Assembly: GCA_903813345.2 (NCBI GenBank)
Contig: CAIIXF020000359.1
Span: 1-20,000, forward strand
Direction of reading: 5' to 3'
Origin: Owenia fusiformis
Taxonomy: Eukaryota > Annelida > Polychaeta > Sabellida > Oweniidae
DNA length: 20,000 nt
In this document: piece by piece, positions 1 to 8,818 of the stretch
Numbering within the stretch: position 1 is the first letter of the stretch
Layout: each line of letters begins with the position of its first letter
Notes under the pieces: model-generated
Database searches by the model: none
What the model saw: only the letters and a program-made list of their open reading frames with translations
Told to the model about the DNA's origin: nothing
Translations under genes and position numbers: made by a program

Positions 1-214
1 GCTTTACAAGCGGCTTTAAAGCGCCATCAAAGCGCCGTTGGTGCGAACGCTTAAACAGTTTAAATTTTTTAGCGCTCTTGCCGAATATCCCGCTTTACTC
101 CCGAGCTTTTCTACGACCTATTACGACCCCGACGCTTTAATTAAGCTTTGTTACGCTTTGGTGCCGCTTTACAAGCCGCTTTAAAGCGCCATCAAAGCGC
201 CGTTGGTGTGAACG
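1..214. repeat. GC-richer direct repeat, 165-bp spacing
   Basis: Bases 1-49 recur at 166-214 with only a couple of changes, so one full 165-bp period plus the start of a second is visible. The block is richer in G, C and CpG than the AT-rich sequence after it. It repeats short words such as CGCTTTA and AGCGCC and contains the 10-bp palindrome GCTTTAAAGC. It may be the end of a tandem array or of a dispersed repeat that continues upstream of the window. No coding frame or known family was recognised. Confidence 0.6.
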
Positions 215-2559
215 TACCTTTAACGGAAAATATTTAAGCGATATATTGGTATGGGCGATTGGCCATACGCATGGGTTGGCGTTCAATTTTATATGCAAGC
301 TTAAACTCCCCATTAAAAAACGGAACGGACAATTATTATGTGGTAAAACTTCCTAATACAAATGAGTAGTTTACCTTGTATATATGTTCTATAGAATGAG
401 GCATAAAGGGCTCATTTGTGATATTCCTTGGAGATGCTTATTTGACTAATTCGTAAGTAAACAGGACTAGAGAAAAGTGAAATTGAATTAGGTGCAACGA
501 TGAGTGCAGTCAACAGACGAGATACAAATCAAAATATTCTTGATTGTAATCATGAGATGCCCCAGTCACATTTGCTACGTATACGGTCAAGTCCAGTAAC
601 TAAGTCAACATTCGAAATTCGTATGTTCATCAATATTTACTAAGAATGGTGCCATAATCGAAGTAAACCTCTGGGTAATATAACTATCAGCAAACGTGTA
701 AATGATAATTTTGATGTTATGTTACATATTGGTGAAGCAATCTTTAAGATATGGCCTAAATTTCTGAATTTCCACTCTGTCCCTGTATACCCCTACTTCA
801 AAAGATGTATGTTATTTGTCATTTTTCATTATGAACCAACCATAAACGTATTTTTTACTTTTTTACATATAGAATGAACCTTCTGTTTTCGAATATTGAC
901 AGATGGTACTGCATTTTTTCATGATATGGAGCAGACAAATATGCGTGTCAAATTACACAGTTATATTACCTACATACTTATATTTCAAGGGTAGTTTTGA
1001 AAAACAATAAAGAAAATCCATGTCTTCAAATGGATTCATCTTTGTCAAAGAACGTGAATGAGGAAATATGCGGTTTGAAAAAACTAACAACATATTTCAA
1101 GTTCTTTCAATTCCTGGTTGAAACAAATATTTTAAAAGTTGTGATTTCGAATGTATTCTCCTGCTCAATGAAAGTTGTTGATATTTGTGCATTTTTACTT
1201 TCGGAATACACATTGCTGGATCACAGAACCTTGTCTTGTTCGAGATGCACAAAAAGTGTATTGTTAATATTTGACGTCGTTCGGATATTTGGATGTGATT
1301 GACGTTTTTGGTAATCTCCTACCACTGTAAATTCCAACTTAATTTTTGAAAGCCAGAGAAGGTGGTTACGAATCGATATTTAGGTCATACGTTGATGTAT
1401 ACTTCATATGTGTACATTAACTGTCGAATACATGCCGACTTACATTTTATATAAATATCCACAGTTTAACTCAAATCATCAATGCTCGAAACGGTTTCAT
1501 ATAACCCGGTGAGTTAAATGTTTCATTTTAATTTATAATTATGTTATCGGAGTTGAGGCTTAAACAAAGCGATGAAATTGCATGAAACATTTTTTGAAAA
1601 TTCGAACCATTTTTCAAGAATCCTGCTTCAAAGTGTTACCAAAGTGCTTCCTAGGAGGGGAAATTTCGTCTTGTGCAATCAAAATAACAGCGGGTATTTT
1701 GAATTTTGGTTTGAGTTTATAGCTTACATCTCTTTTAAAAACATATTGCCTCATTGAGAGGTACATGCAGATTTTGGCGATCTATCACGATAGGCTAAAT
1801 ATTGTGAAAAACACGAGTTGACATGTGGAATTGAAATTTCCTACATAATTGTCGACTCATGTTTAAACGTCAGATTGAAAATAAAACATCGATACAGTTA
1901 CTGTCTATTTATCATAGGATCACAGAGGGAAATATTATTAATGACTTAAATCGTTAACAGTTATGTTGTATTCCAAGAAACTTATCAATTTAGAAATGCT
2001 TTTCAATAATAAAAAATGGCACCTGTAGAGAACAAACGCTTACAAAATTATTTACTCATGTAACATTCGTTAGCATATGTCGGGGAGTAAATAAGAAGAA
2101 TTTGCTTTTGATTCTATATCTTGTTCCCAAAGGAATTTGTTGAGGAGCGGTATATACTAACGCACTTTTATCATCCCGAACTCAAACATTTCGAATACTT
2201 ATTTCGCGAACGCTTTGTTGAAAATGGATTCGAGATGTACTCAAAATTAATACGTTAAAATGTGTATTATCATCTTCATAACCACCTCACAAATTATTTT
2301 GGAAATTAAAGATGTACGATTTTTGAGATTTTTATTTTCGTATGTTGACATAGTTACTGGATTTGACTGATAGTCCATCACTTCTGTGGTCAATAATATT
2401 TCTACTGTCGCCTTGGAATTTCTGCGGTAAGATAATTTAGCAGTCACATTTGCCACGGCATCCGTACGGCATATTTTGATTTTGAGGAGACATATGTTAC
2501 GCGGAATATGGCATACATTCATGGTTGACTTACCCTTTTATATGTGTAATATCAGATGA
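215..2559. other. AT-rich intergenic stretch, no gene seen
   Basis: The sequence is AT-rich and only short open frames occur (for example 997-1302 plus, 1572-1757 plus, 2247-2522 minus). None has a recognisable domain, low-complexity signature or motif, and their lengths are what chance gives. No tandem repeat, long inverted repeat or RNA gene was noticed. Confidence 0.5.
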
Positions 2560-2607
2560 ATGAAAATATATCACACTTGAATGTGTAAACAAGTTACTTA
2601 AACATGT
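2560..2607. repeat. Left remnant of 23-bp minisatellite
   Basis: This flank carries degenerate units of the minisatellite seen at 5228-5310 (CACTTGAATGTGT, then ACATGT at the very end). Joined across the retroelement, ACATGT (ending at 2607) plus the 17 bases from 5228 give one 23-bp unit in phase with the units to the right. The minisatellite was therefore the insertion target. Confidence 0.6.
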
Positions 2608-2725
2608 TTAATAGTTTTTCTTTAATCACCAACGCAATAATCAATCAAATGACAGAACAAGTCGTGTTGGGCTAAAATGGACGATCATTTATTCCAATTC
2701 TTATTTTATAAAATAATAACCGCCC
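2608..2725 (-). repeat. Split direct repeat B2 (3-prime end)
   Basis: This 118-bp block matches 2971-3088 with no difference that I can see. It forms the 3-prime terminus of the element on the minus strand. The identity to B1 implies either very recent insertion or recent templated copying. Confidence 0.85.
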
Positions 2726-2970
2726 TAAGTAAAATTAAATAACTTGAATCAATTATATATATATTTTTTTGGTATTTGTGTTTTCTTATAAAATACAATT
2801 ATAATACGTATATACATACAATTAAATCATAATGGGTGGGTGGGTGTGGTCGATCATGTTTTGACTGAATGAATTCAATTGATCTGGCCTGGCCGTGAGC
2901 CAACCCACTCCATGCATGAACGCTTACAATCAGTATACCTATTAAAACCTATTTATAGGATAAATATTCA
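2726..2970 (-). repeat. Split direct repeat A2 (full length)
   Basis: A2 abuts B1 at 2970/2971 and B2 at 2725/2726. Only its first 106 bp (2865-2970) are matched by A1, because A1 was truncated by the internal deletion. The part unique to A2 contains a short TA run near 2755-2764 and a G-run GGGTGGGTGGGTGTGG at 2834-2849. A2 as a 245-bp unit is inferred from contiguity with B2; the shared 106 bp are seen directly. Confidence 0.75.
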
Positions 2971-3088
2971 TTAATAGTTTTTCTTTAATCACCAACGCAA
3001 TAATCAATCAAATGACAGAACAAGTCGTGTTGGGCTAAAATGGACGATCATTTATTCCAATTCTTATTTTATAAAATAATAACCGCCC
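2971..3088 (-). repeat. Split direct repeat B1 (internal)
   Basis: This is the internal copy of the 118-bp B repeat, directly joined to A2. In the split-repeat model the B1-A2 joint records the circular junction and supplies the sequence needed to rebuild the ends during replication. The recombinase ORF ends 75 bp away, at 3163. Confidence 0.85.
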
Positions 3089-3162
3089 AAAAGCGCCCAA
3101 CACGACCTGGACGTAGAAATTATTACATTTACGCTTTTATCAATACAATTGCCTAATAACTA

Positions 3163-4068
3163 CTACTGTATCAATCGTTTTGAGAAGTTAGCTAACACCT
3201 CGATGGGAGTTCTTATGTATCTCTTATAGCAGTCACTTGACCACCTTCCCAACACTTTTAACTCCCATTCTTCGAATTGGGCGTTTGCCCCTGACGTGGC
3301 ACCTCCAATTCTATAGCTATGTCCACTGTATTTTTTAGGATCAATACCTATTATTGATAAACACGTTCTAGTATGACTGACAAAGACTTTGCGTGATAGA
3401 ATTGAACCATTGTTCAGAACGAATAACGGTGTATCTTTTTTATTTCCAATGAAAAGTGACAGGTTGTTCTTCATGGCGCATACTGCGCATACGTTTGTTT
3501 CTGTACATCCAATTATCACTTGAACTCCTGTTCCAATTGTATCAGTTTTTGATTGTTTTAACATTACTTTCATAAAAGTTCCATTTACACCTTTGTGAAA
3601 TGAGATGTCATTGGTAGTCATGTTCTTATTAGGACAGAACGTTGAATTATCTGGTATAGTGATTTCGTTACACCTGAATAACCCGAAGAATGCTAGAGTC
3701 ATTGCTGACCACATAACTATAGTATCATGTATTTTACTTCTATGAAGAGTTTCTAAAGATTTCATAATGTTATGGTCTATAGCCAGTTTTTGATTACATG
3801 TATTATCTTGTTTTGTATGAATAGCTTTCAATGCTCTCTTGACTGAAAAATTATCTTTTAAAATGTCACCATGACCGTTTTCTAGATGCATTGATCGAAT
3901 AGCATAAAGGTAATTAACAATGGTACCATGTCTAAGATTTCGTTCGTCACAATCTGCTATGTAAGCCAAAATAGATGTTTGAGAGGCTGGGCAATATTCA
4001 AGTGAAAAACGATCACAGAATTTTATGAAACTTTTCTGACCTGCCAGATACGTTTTTTGTGTTGACAT
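3163..4068 (-). CDS. DIRS-order tyrosine recombinase
   Basis: This 301-residue frame is a phage-integrase-type tyrosine recombinase that would integrate the circular cDNA of the retroelement without a target duplication. All expected catalytic residues are present: Arg132 (in LFRCNEI), Lys174 (in KQSKTD), His250 and Arg253 (GHSYR), Trp276 (LGRW) and the nucleophile Tyr284 (RYIR). The N-terminal 80 or so residues form the SAM-like core-binding part (TYLAGQKSFIKFC). The ATG at 4068 is the first in-frame Met, but the frame stays open to a stop at 4150-4152. The residues before the Met (SELERLVKKS and on) look like genuine YR N-terminus, so the true protein may begin by splicing at 4128 or from another start. 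No internal stop or frameshift is seen, so this is the best-preserved ORF of the element. Confidence 0.88.
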   Translation of the reverse strand: MSTQKTYLAGQKSFIKFCDRFSLEYCPASQTSILAYIADCDERNLRHGTIVNYLYAIRSMHLENGHGDILKDNFSVKRALKAIHTKQDNTCNQKLAIDHNIMKSLETLHRSKIHDTIVMWSAMTLAFFGLFRCNEITIPDNSTFCPNKNMTTNDISFHKGVNGTFMKVMLKQSKTDTIGTGVQVIIGCTETNVCAVCAMKNNLSLFIGNKKDTPLFVLNNGSILSRKVFVSHTRTCLSIIGIDPKKYSGHSYRIGGATSGANAQFEEWELKVLGRWSSDCYKRYIRTPIEVLANFSKRLIQ

Positions 4069-4127
4069 TTGAAGTCCATTTTTTATGAGTAAATCTGATT
4101 TCTTGACCAGTCTCTCAAGCTCAGATC

Positions 4128-4150
4128 CTGCAATCAGAATTTGACCAAAT
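4128..4150 (-). promoter_or_regulatory. Candidate splice acceptor before YR ORF
   Basis: On the minus strand a T-rich tract leads into TTCTGATTGCAG, with the AG ending at 4128. It lies just downstream of the stop that opens the YR frame. Conserved-looking recombinase residues begin immediately after it. A convincing donor in the RNase H end was not found; this is inference. Confidence 0.3.
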
Positions 4151-4295
4151 TAATACATTAAAAATCAAAATTAAACAACGTATGTACAGTAAAACACTTG
4201 TAATTAAACAATATCAGATCTCTGAAGTGTACATATGCTGATGAAAGTAACTGACCACATGTATACAAATTACTTTACACTCAATATACGTTTGA

Positions 4296-5180
4296 TCAAT
4301 AAAATAGTTTGATTTCTTGTGGTTGCGTAAATTGTGTTTTTGTTTTAACCAGTTTATCGAATCGCTCAAAGTTTAATCTACTGATACTGTCAGCGATTCC
4401 ATTTTCTGTTCCTTTAATGTACATTGAGCGACATGTACATTGATGTATGGCATTGTAATAAAATAGCGATCTCACTAACGCCATTAAATGTTTGTCTCTA
4501 CATGCTCCTTTGTTGACAACGTGAACAATTGCTTCATTATCGCAGTGTATGATTATTTTCTTCTGAGAAAGTTCATTTCCCCATGTCGCCATTGCAGTCA
4601 CTATTGCAAAAAGTTCTTTAAATGCGATGCTACGTTTGGCGTGTTCGTCCGTGAAGATTCCATATGTAAATTTGCCATTAAAGAATGCACCATATGAGTT
4701 AGCGCAAGCGTCTGTGAACAATTGAAGCCTGGAACTCGGCGTCCATTCGTCGTCGAAAAATAAACTAGTTCCTCCCCATGAGGGTAGGTGGCTTAACCAC
4801 CAAGATATGTCCGATCTGAAAGAATTGCTGATTTACATCTTGTGATGTAAGTGTTTTAACTTTGTTGAAAGATCAATAATCCTTCTCAAGAACGTTTTTC
4901 CTGCGTATATGACTCGGCAAATGAACGTCAGTTTACCTATTAGAGATAATATTTGTCGCTTTGATGCTCTTTTCCTGACGAGCCATTTTTTCAAATCTGT
5001 TGTGATGTCTTGGAGCTTATCTTGCGGAATTTGGATTTCAAATTTGTTCGAATCTATGATAAGTCCAAGAAATTCTATGGAGGTGCACGGTTGTACGAGT
5101 TTCGACGGATTGATGCTGAAGCTGAATGAATTCAATTGATCTGGCCTGGCCGTGAGCCAACCCACTCCATGCTTGAACGC
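4296..5180 (-). pseudogene. Truncated RT-RNase H polyprotein with in-frame stop
   Basis: One frame runs from 5180 to the stop at 4296, broken only by a TAA at 4835-4833. The upstream part holds the end of the reverse transcriptase: FSINPSKL, then FLGLIID (the start of the thumb) and a helical KRQILSLIGKLTF stretch typical of DIRS/gypsy-type RTs. After the stop the same frame reads SDISWWLSHLPSWGG, the RT-RNase H connection, and then an RNase H-like fold beginning FTDACANSYG. The candidate acidic residues are Asp of FTDAC, Glu of AFKELFA, Asp of HCDNEA and Asp of GIADSISR. The fingers and palm with the YxDD box are missing because the frame starts inside repeat A1. Both the deletion and the stop make a working polymerase very unlikely. 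The RNase H part alone looks intact. Confidence 0.85.
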
Positions 5181-5227
5181 TTACAATCAGTATACCTATT
5201 AAAACCTATTTATAGGATAACTATTCA
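5122..5227 (-). repeat. Split direct repeat A1, truncated
   Basis: These 106 bp match 2865-2970 with two substitutions and no indel. The outer edge at 5227 is the 5-prime end of the element. The inner edge at 5122 is the deletion breakpoint: beyond it A2 continues with unrelated sequence while this copy runs into RT coding sequence. Confidence 0.85.
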
Positions 5228-5310
5228 AAAAATATTTCATTTAAATGTGTGGAAATATTACACTTAAATATGTGGAATTATTACACTTCAATGTTTGGAA
5301 GTATTGTAAC
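5228..5310. repeat. 23-bp minisatellite (right part)
   Basis: Successive 23-bp units start at 5245 and 5268, with a partial unit from 5291. The consensus resembles ATGTGTGGAAATATTACACT. The 17 bases 5228-5244 complete the unit begun at 2602-2607 on the other side of the retroelement. Confidence 0.7.
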
Positions 5311-5366
5311 AAACGTCAGGAGAGATGTAATAGTCTGGAACTAGAAGTAGAGTGAGATGAGAGAGA

Positions 5367-5727
5367 TAAGCCCAATATACAACAACGGGCAAAATATATC
5401 ACTTGCCCCATCGAATCCCATTGAATCCCATGATGCCCGGTGAGTTCTTGTTAACTTTGCCGAGTCCTACGAAAATGATGATCAAAGGTCCAACAACGAT
5501 CCCACGACGCCCCGTGTTCATTCCCGATGGGCTTCGTTGGACTCTGTCCCATGATGCCCTGTCAAGCCCTCTGAGTCTCACGGTACTCGATTGGGCTTCA
5601 TGAGGCAAGGTCCAACGAAACCTCATCAGGCAAAACCTAATTAAGTTCCACGAAGTCCCATGAGGTCTCACGCTATGTTAAATAAATACATCGTCCCACA
5701 GTGCTCGATTTGTGTATATTGGGCTTA
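5367..5727. mobile_element. TA-flanked MITE with 14-bp ends
   Basis: TAAGCCCAATATAC at 5367-5380 is the exact reverse complement of 5714-5727, and the outermost TA on each side could be the target duplication of a Tc1/mariner-type element. The interior is richer in GC than the flanks and repeats words such as CCCATGATGCCC and GTCCAACAACG/GTCCAACGAA. A central inverted pair, 5530-5542 with 5610-5622, adds a hairpin. No transposase is encoded, so it is non-autonomous. The superfamily is inferred only from the TA. Confidence 0.6.
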
Positions 5728-5811
5728 AGGTTTTAGCTTGGGGTTAGAGTCAGGAAGTTACTTGGACAAGCAGAATTATTCTGAAGGAAGCTACTCAGTT
5801 AAATTACATTT

Positions 5812-6060
5812 CTTTGCATCATGATGTCCAATCAAAATCATTTAATTCAATACAGCGTGTAGACTTTGGGTAGTTGCACAGAGAGCTTTTTACATATGAT
5901 TTGTATCGTAAAAATGTATATAAGTTTAATATACATTTTACGATACAAATCATATGTAAAAAGCTCTCTGTGGGTAGTTGTTGTCATTCCCGGATGTCAA
6001 AACGTCTTAAAAACACAAGAAGGCACTAGAAAAATCTTGATTGGACACCGTGATGCAGAG
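5812..6060. mobile_element. Older inverted-repeat element enclosing a MITE
   Basis: Bases 5812-5835 pair with 6037-6060 as an imperfect 24-bp inverted repeat (TTGATTGGACA core, roughly 20 of 24 matching). The interior shows no coding sequence and is split by the palindrome at 5877-5972. I read this as a decayed TIR element that later received the inner MITE. No clear target duplication was found for the outer copy. Confidence 0.45.
5877..5972. mobile_element. Palindromic MITE, 8-bp target duplication
   Basis: The arms 5877-5921 and 5929-5972 are perfect reverse complements apart from one base in a run of A, leaving a 7-nt loop. The palindrome is flanked on both sides by GGTAGTTG (5869-5876 and 5973-5980), an 8-bp direct repeat. 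An 8-bp duplication is the hallmark of hAT transposases, and the CACAGAGAG end is compatible with that. The near-perfect arms argue for a young insertion or for gene-conversion upkeep of the palindrome. Confidence 0.8.
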
Positions 6061-6438
6061 TAATCATAATTTTGGGCCACCCCAAGGCGCCATTAGCCTG
6101 TTTTTCTAGAATTGTTCCCTGGTCTGCGCACGTGGCAATAACATATTTTTAAGTACATCATTGACAAACATGGCTAAATGGTGTTCTATTCATCCATCTT
6201 ACTATCTTCAACAATCACTACAGAGTGTAGGTTTTAAATAACTAAGTCTAAAGCATATATTTCAAGCAGTCTTATATTGTAAAATCTTATTTGTCACAAT
6301 AAAATATGTATACATATTTTGCGATATTATTTAGATTGACATTGTATTGTTTGGTTAAGCAAAGCAGCATTCTTAATACAGCGTGACACAACAATGTAAC
6401 ACATATAACATTCACTCAAAATGTAATTATGACGTTGA
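6061..6438. other. AT-rich gap, no gene seen
   Basis: No domain-bearing frame, tandem repeat or long inverted repeat was noticed between the MITE cluster and the next transposon. Confidence 0.5.
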
Positions 6439-6440
6439 TA

Positions 6441-7807
6441 CAGGGTGTCCCAGAACTCATGAGAATTTTTTGAGGGAGCTATAAGGCATGAATGATTTTC
6501 CTTCAAATTAAGTGCACTTAATAAACAAACATTGATGAATAACTGACATGAATTTCAGGCACATATCTTTTATATTTTCGAATTTGTTGACATTTGAATT
6601 CTACATCGCCACAAACACTGGAGTAGTCAGAGAAATACAACAATTTACGTCACATTTTGATAATATTTATACAACTTCTCTACTCTAATAGCATTGTTTT
6701 CATTGAATTATTTCAGGGTTTCAGTACATTAGTTTATCGTATGATCTGTAAAATGAAGCCCCCTGATTGGTCAGTTCTTGTGCTGTACCAATCTGTATTG
6801 CTACTGAGATTGTCCAAGTTGATCATCTTCGTCGCAATACAGAAAATATTGGTACGGAGGGGGCAATCTCAGTAGCAATACAGAGGATCACACTATAAAA
6901 ACGTTATTGAATGATTTGAAGTGCAATACAGGATATATTCTGTCCTGATATTCTGTATTGGAACTCGACTTCGTTTCGTTCCAATACGGAATTTCTCGAC
7001 CAGAATATATTCTGTATTGCACTTCAAATCATTCAATAACTTATATAATAGGATCATACACATTTAGCTAACATATCTCTACAGAGTTATTATAGCATAT
7101 TATCTGCAATTGATGTCGTCTTTTCAGCTTCTCTTTATACACATTCCCAAATGGTCCAATAGCCATTTCTATAGGGTCCTCTGAAACAACATGGCTCAAT
7201 TCTTCCTCCGTTTCAGTGACATGGTTCACTTAATCTTTGTTTAAGATCCCCAAATAAATCAAAAGTCTAGTAGAGCAAAATCTGGCAAGTATATGGAGCT
7301 ACTATATACAGTACTGTGAAGTCTCAATAGAAAGTAAATTCAGGATGCACTACTGACATGCATGTAATGACCTATTCGCTGGTGCATTGCCAATATGCAA
7401 GATCATATTGGCTAGCAAATGGGGACATTTCTTTCAGTCCCTCAGGAATATGTCATTGTGATCTTTCAGCAAACCAAATGTACAATCTGTTGATGTATTG
7501 GGTCTCTATCAAAGTTTATATATCGTTTTATCAAAGTGCATCATCAATATGAGAAAAATGCTGTACTAAGCTTATACAAAAAACGTTTGTTTTATAGTTG
7601 AGAATTTGTATAGAATTGACAAAATGTGACATAAACTGTTAACTCCAGGGTTTGTGGCAATGTAGAATTCAAATGTCAATAAATTCGAAAATATGAAAGA
7701 TATGTGCCTGAAATTCATGTCAGTTATTCCTCAATGTTTGTTTATTGAAAAATCACCCATGCCTTATATCTCCATCAAAATATTCTCATGAGTTCTGGGA
7801 CACCCTG
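6441..7807. mobile_element. Long-TIR transposon, CAGGGTGTCCC ends, copy 1
   Basis: CAGGGTGTCCCAGAACTCAT at 6441 is inverted at the right end, which finishes at 7807, and TA flanks both sides (6439-6440, 7808-7809). The inverted arms continue with small indels for about 250 bp on each side (for example the CAGGCACATAT and TACATCGCCACAAA segments). The interior encodes no transposase and holds the hairpin module at 6725-7050. The TA flank suggests a Tc1/mariner-like target, but the family was not identified. A second, broken copy lies at 15303-18437. Confidence 0.82.
6725..7050. repeat. Hairpin-rich module, copy 1
   Basis: This block aligns without indels to 17825-18150, at a constant offset of 11,100; I count about 93% identity in the core. 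It holds two large stem-loops. In the first, 6793-6815 pairs with 6861-6883, and the left side can alternatively pair with 6836-6854. The second spans 6903-7040, with nested arms centred on repeated CAATACAG words. In the other transposon copy the matching site (about 16116-16150) lacks the module, so it behaves as a separate mobile or rearranged unit. Confidence 0.7.
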
Positions 7808-7836
7808 TAGCACAATGTCATCTAGAGACCTCATTT

Positions 7837-7976
7837 ATGCCTTTGTCACATTTGCTTCGATTTTCACTACGGCGCCCGACCGATTGAGTATTTTGTTCAA
7901 AATTGAATACAATATTGAGCAAAACAGTCAATCGGCCGGCCCGGCCGATGGATCGGAGCAAATATGACCCAGGCAT
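7837..7976. mobile_element. Short imperfect foldback element
   Basis: The arms 7837-7896 and 7917-7976 are imperfect reverse complements (ATGCCT outer ends, CCGACCGATTGA and CAGTCAATCGGCCGG inner parts), with a loop of about 20 nt. The inner part is unusually GC-rich for this region. No target duplication was recognised. It is probably an old MITE. Confidence 0.55.
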
Positions 7977-8818
7977 TACTGTAGGATATAAATGTAACTA
8001 AATCATAAATACAAATAAAACGGTACAACATGTTTACTAGATATGATCCAAACTGTTGAAATATGGATATTTCAACACTCAATAACAATAAAATAGGATT
8101 CTGGTGGTTTATGGCAGAATCAGAGAGATTCGGCAAAATATGATCCCTTTAAAATTTATGAAATCTTAAGGGATCTTAAAGGTAATGCTATCTGACATTT
8201 AAAGTGCTAACTTTGTTTATTTTCCCTAACCAGTTCACTAATTCAAAAATAAAACGATTTATGTTAGCAGAAATGGCCAAGATGACTTCATCGATGCAAG
8301 CAACAAAGTTATTCTAAAATAGAGGGTTGCTTTTGCTTTCTACGAGAAAATCTAAAACATGTATATTATTCAATACAACAATTAACATTTTTAAAAATCA
8401 TAAAATACCGGCACAAGCACTTTAGCTTTGTTTATGTGTGTGCATGATACATACAGATGAATGACCAATATTTAACAAAATGCTTCTAAATCAAGACTAT
8501 ATCGAGCTTTGTATTATACTACACTTGTTTGTTTGTCATTTCTTTACATCTATGAATGTTCAAACATTATACTCATTGATTTGCATGTTTGGTTCACAAA
8601 GACTCTTAAAATAGAACATATACATTTTTGAAGCAACCTATGTAGTAGCAGCATATTCTGATCGCATTTCAAATATACGTATTGCACAAGAACACAAATA
8701 TTATATTTTACTATATTGACTTAAACAATAGCTGGAGCTATAGTTCCGGGCAATATTGGCGGGCCCTCTGACTGGGTGTTCAAATTCCACAGTGTGTTTA
8801 TTTAAAAGAACTCAAATG
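7977..8818. other. AT-rich gap, no gene seen
   Basis: Only chance-sized frames occur. A small hairpin around the two GATCCCTTT/AAGGGATC words near 8143-8175 is the only structure noticed. Confidence 0.5.

Larger units (their letters stand above)
2608..5227 (-). mobile_element. Internally deleted PAT/Ngaro-like YR retroelement
   Basis: Read on the minus strand the order is A1 (5227-5122), RT thumb plus RNase H, tyrosine recombinase, B1 (3088-2971), A2 (2970-2726), B2 (2725-2608). This is the split-direct-repeat layout known for PAT/Ngaro-like elements of the DIRS order, where B1-A2 mirrors the circle junction of the two ends. B1 and B2 look identical over 118 bp. A1 and A2 differ at two of 106 bp, so insertion is recent. 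A2 is 245 bp but A1 is cut to 106 bp and runs straight into the RT thumb: one deletion removed the rest of A1, gag and the RT fingers and palm. No methyltransferase domain fits between RNase H and YR, which favours Ngaro over PAT or DIRS1. The flanks rejoin into a 23-bp minisatellite with no target duplication, as expected for YR integration. Confidence 0.88.

Noticed and set aside
997-1302. 101-codon plus-strand open frame
   Set aside because: It begins at a non-ATG codon, has no domain or compositional sign of coding, and its length is plausible by chance in AT-rich DNA.
2247-2522. 91-codon minus-strand open frame
   Set aside because: No recognisable motif; basic, low-information sequence; no supporting splice or polyadenylation context.
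2854-2970. An RT fragment inside A2 as a second RT gene
   Set aside because: The sequence is simply the A repeat shared with A1, and no RT motif follows it in A2.
5399-5671. 90-codon minus-strand and 66-codon plus-strand frames
   Set aside because: Both fall inside the MITE at 5367-5727 and reflect its GC-rich repeated words.
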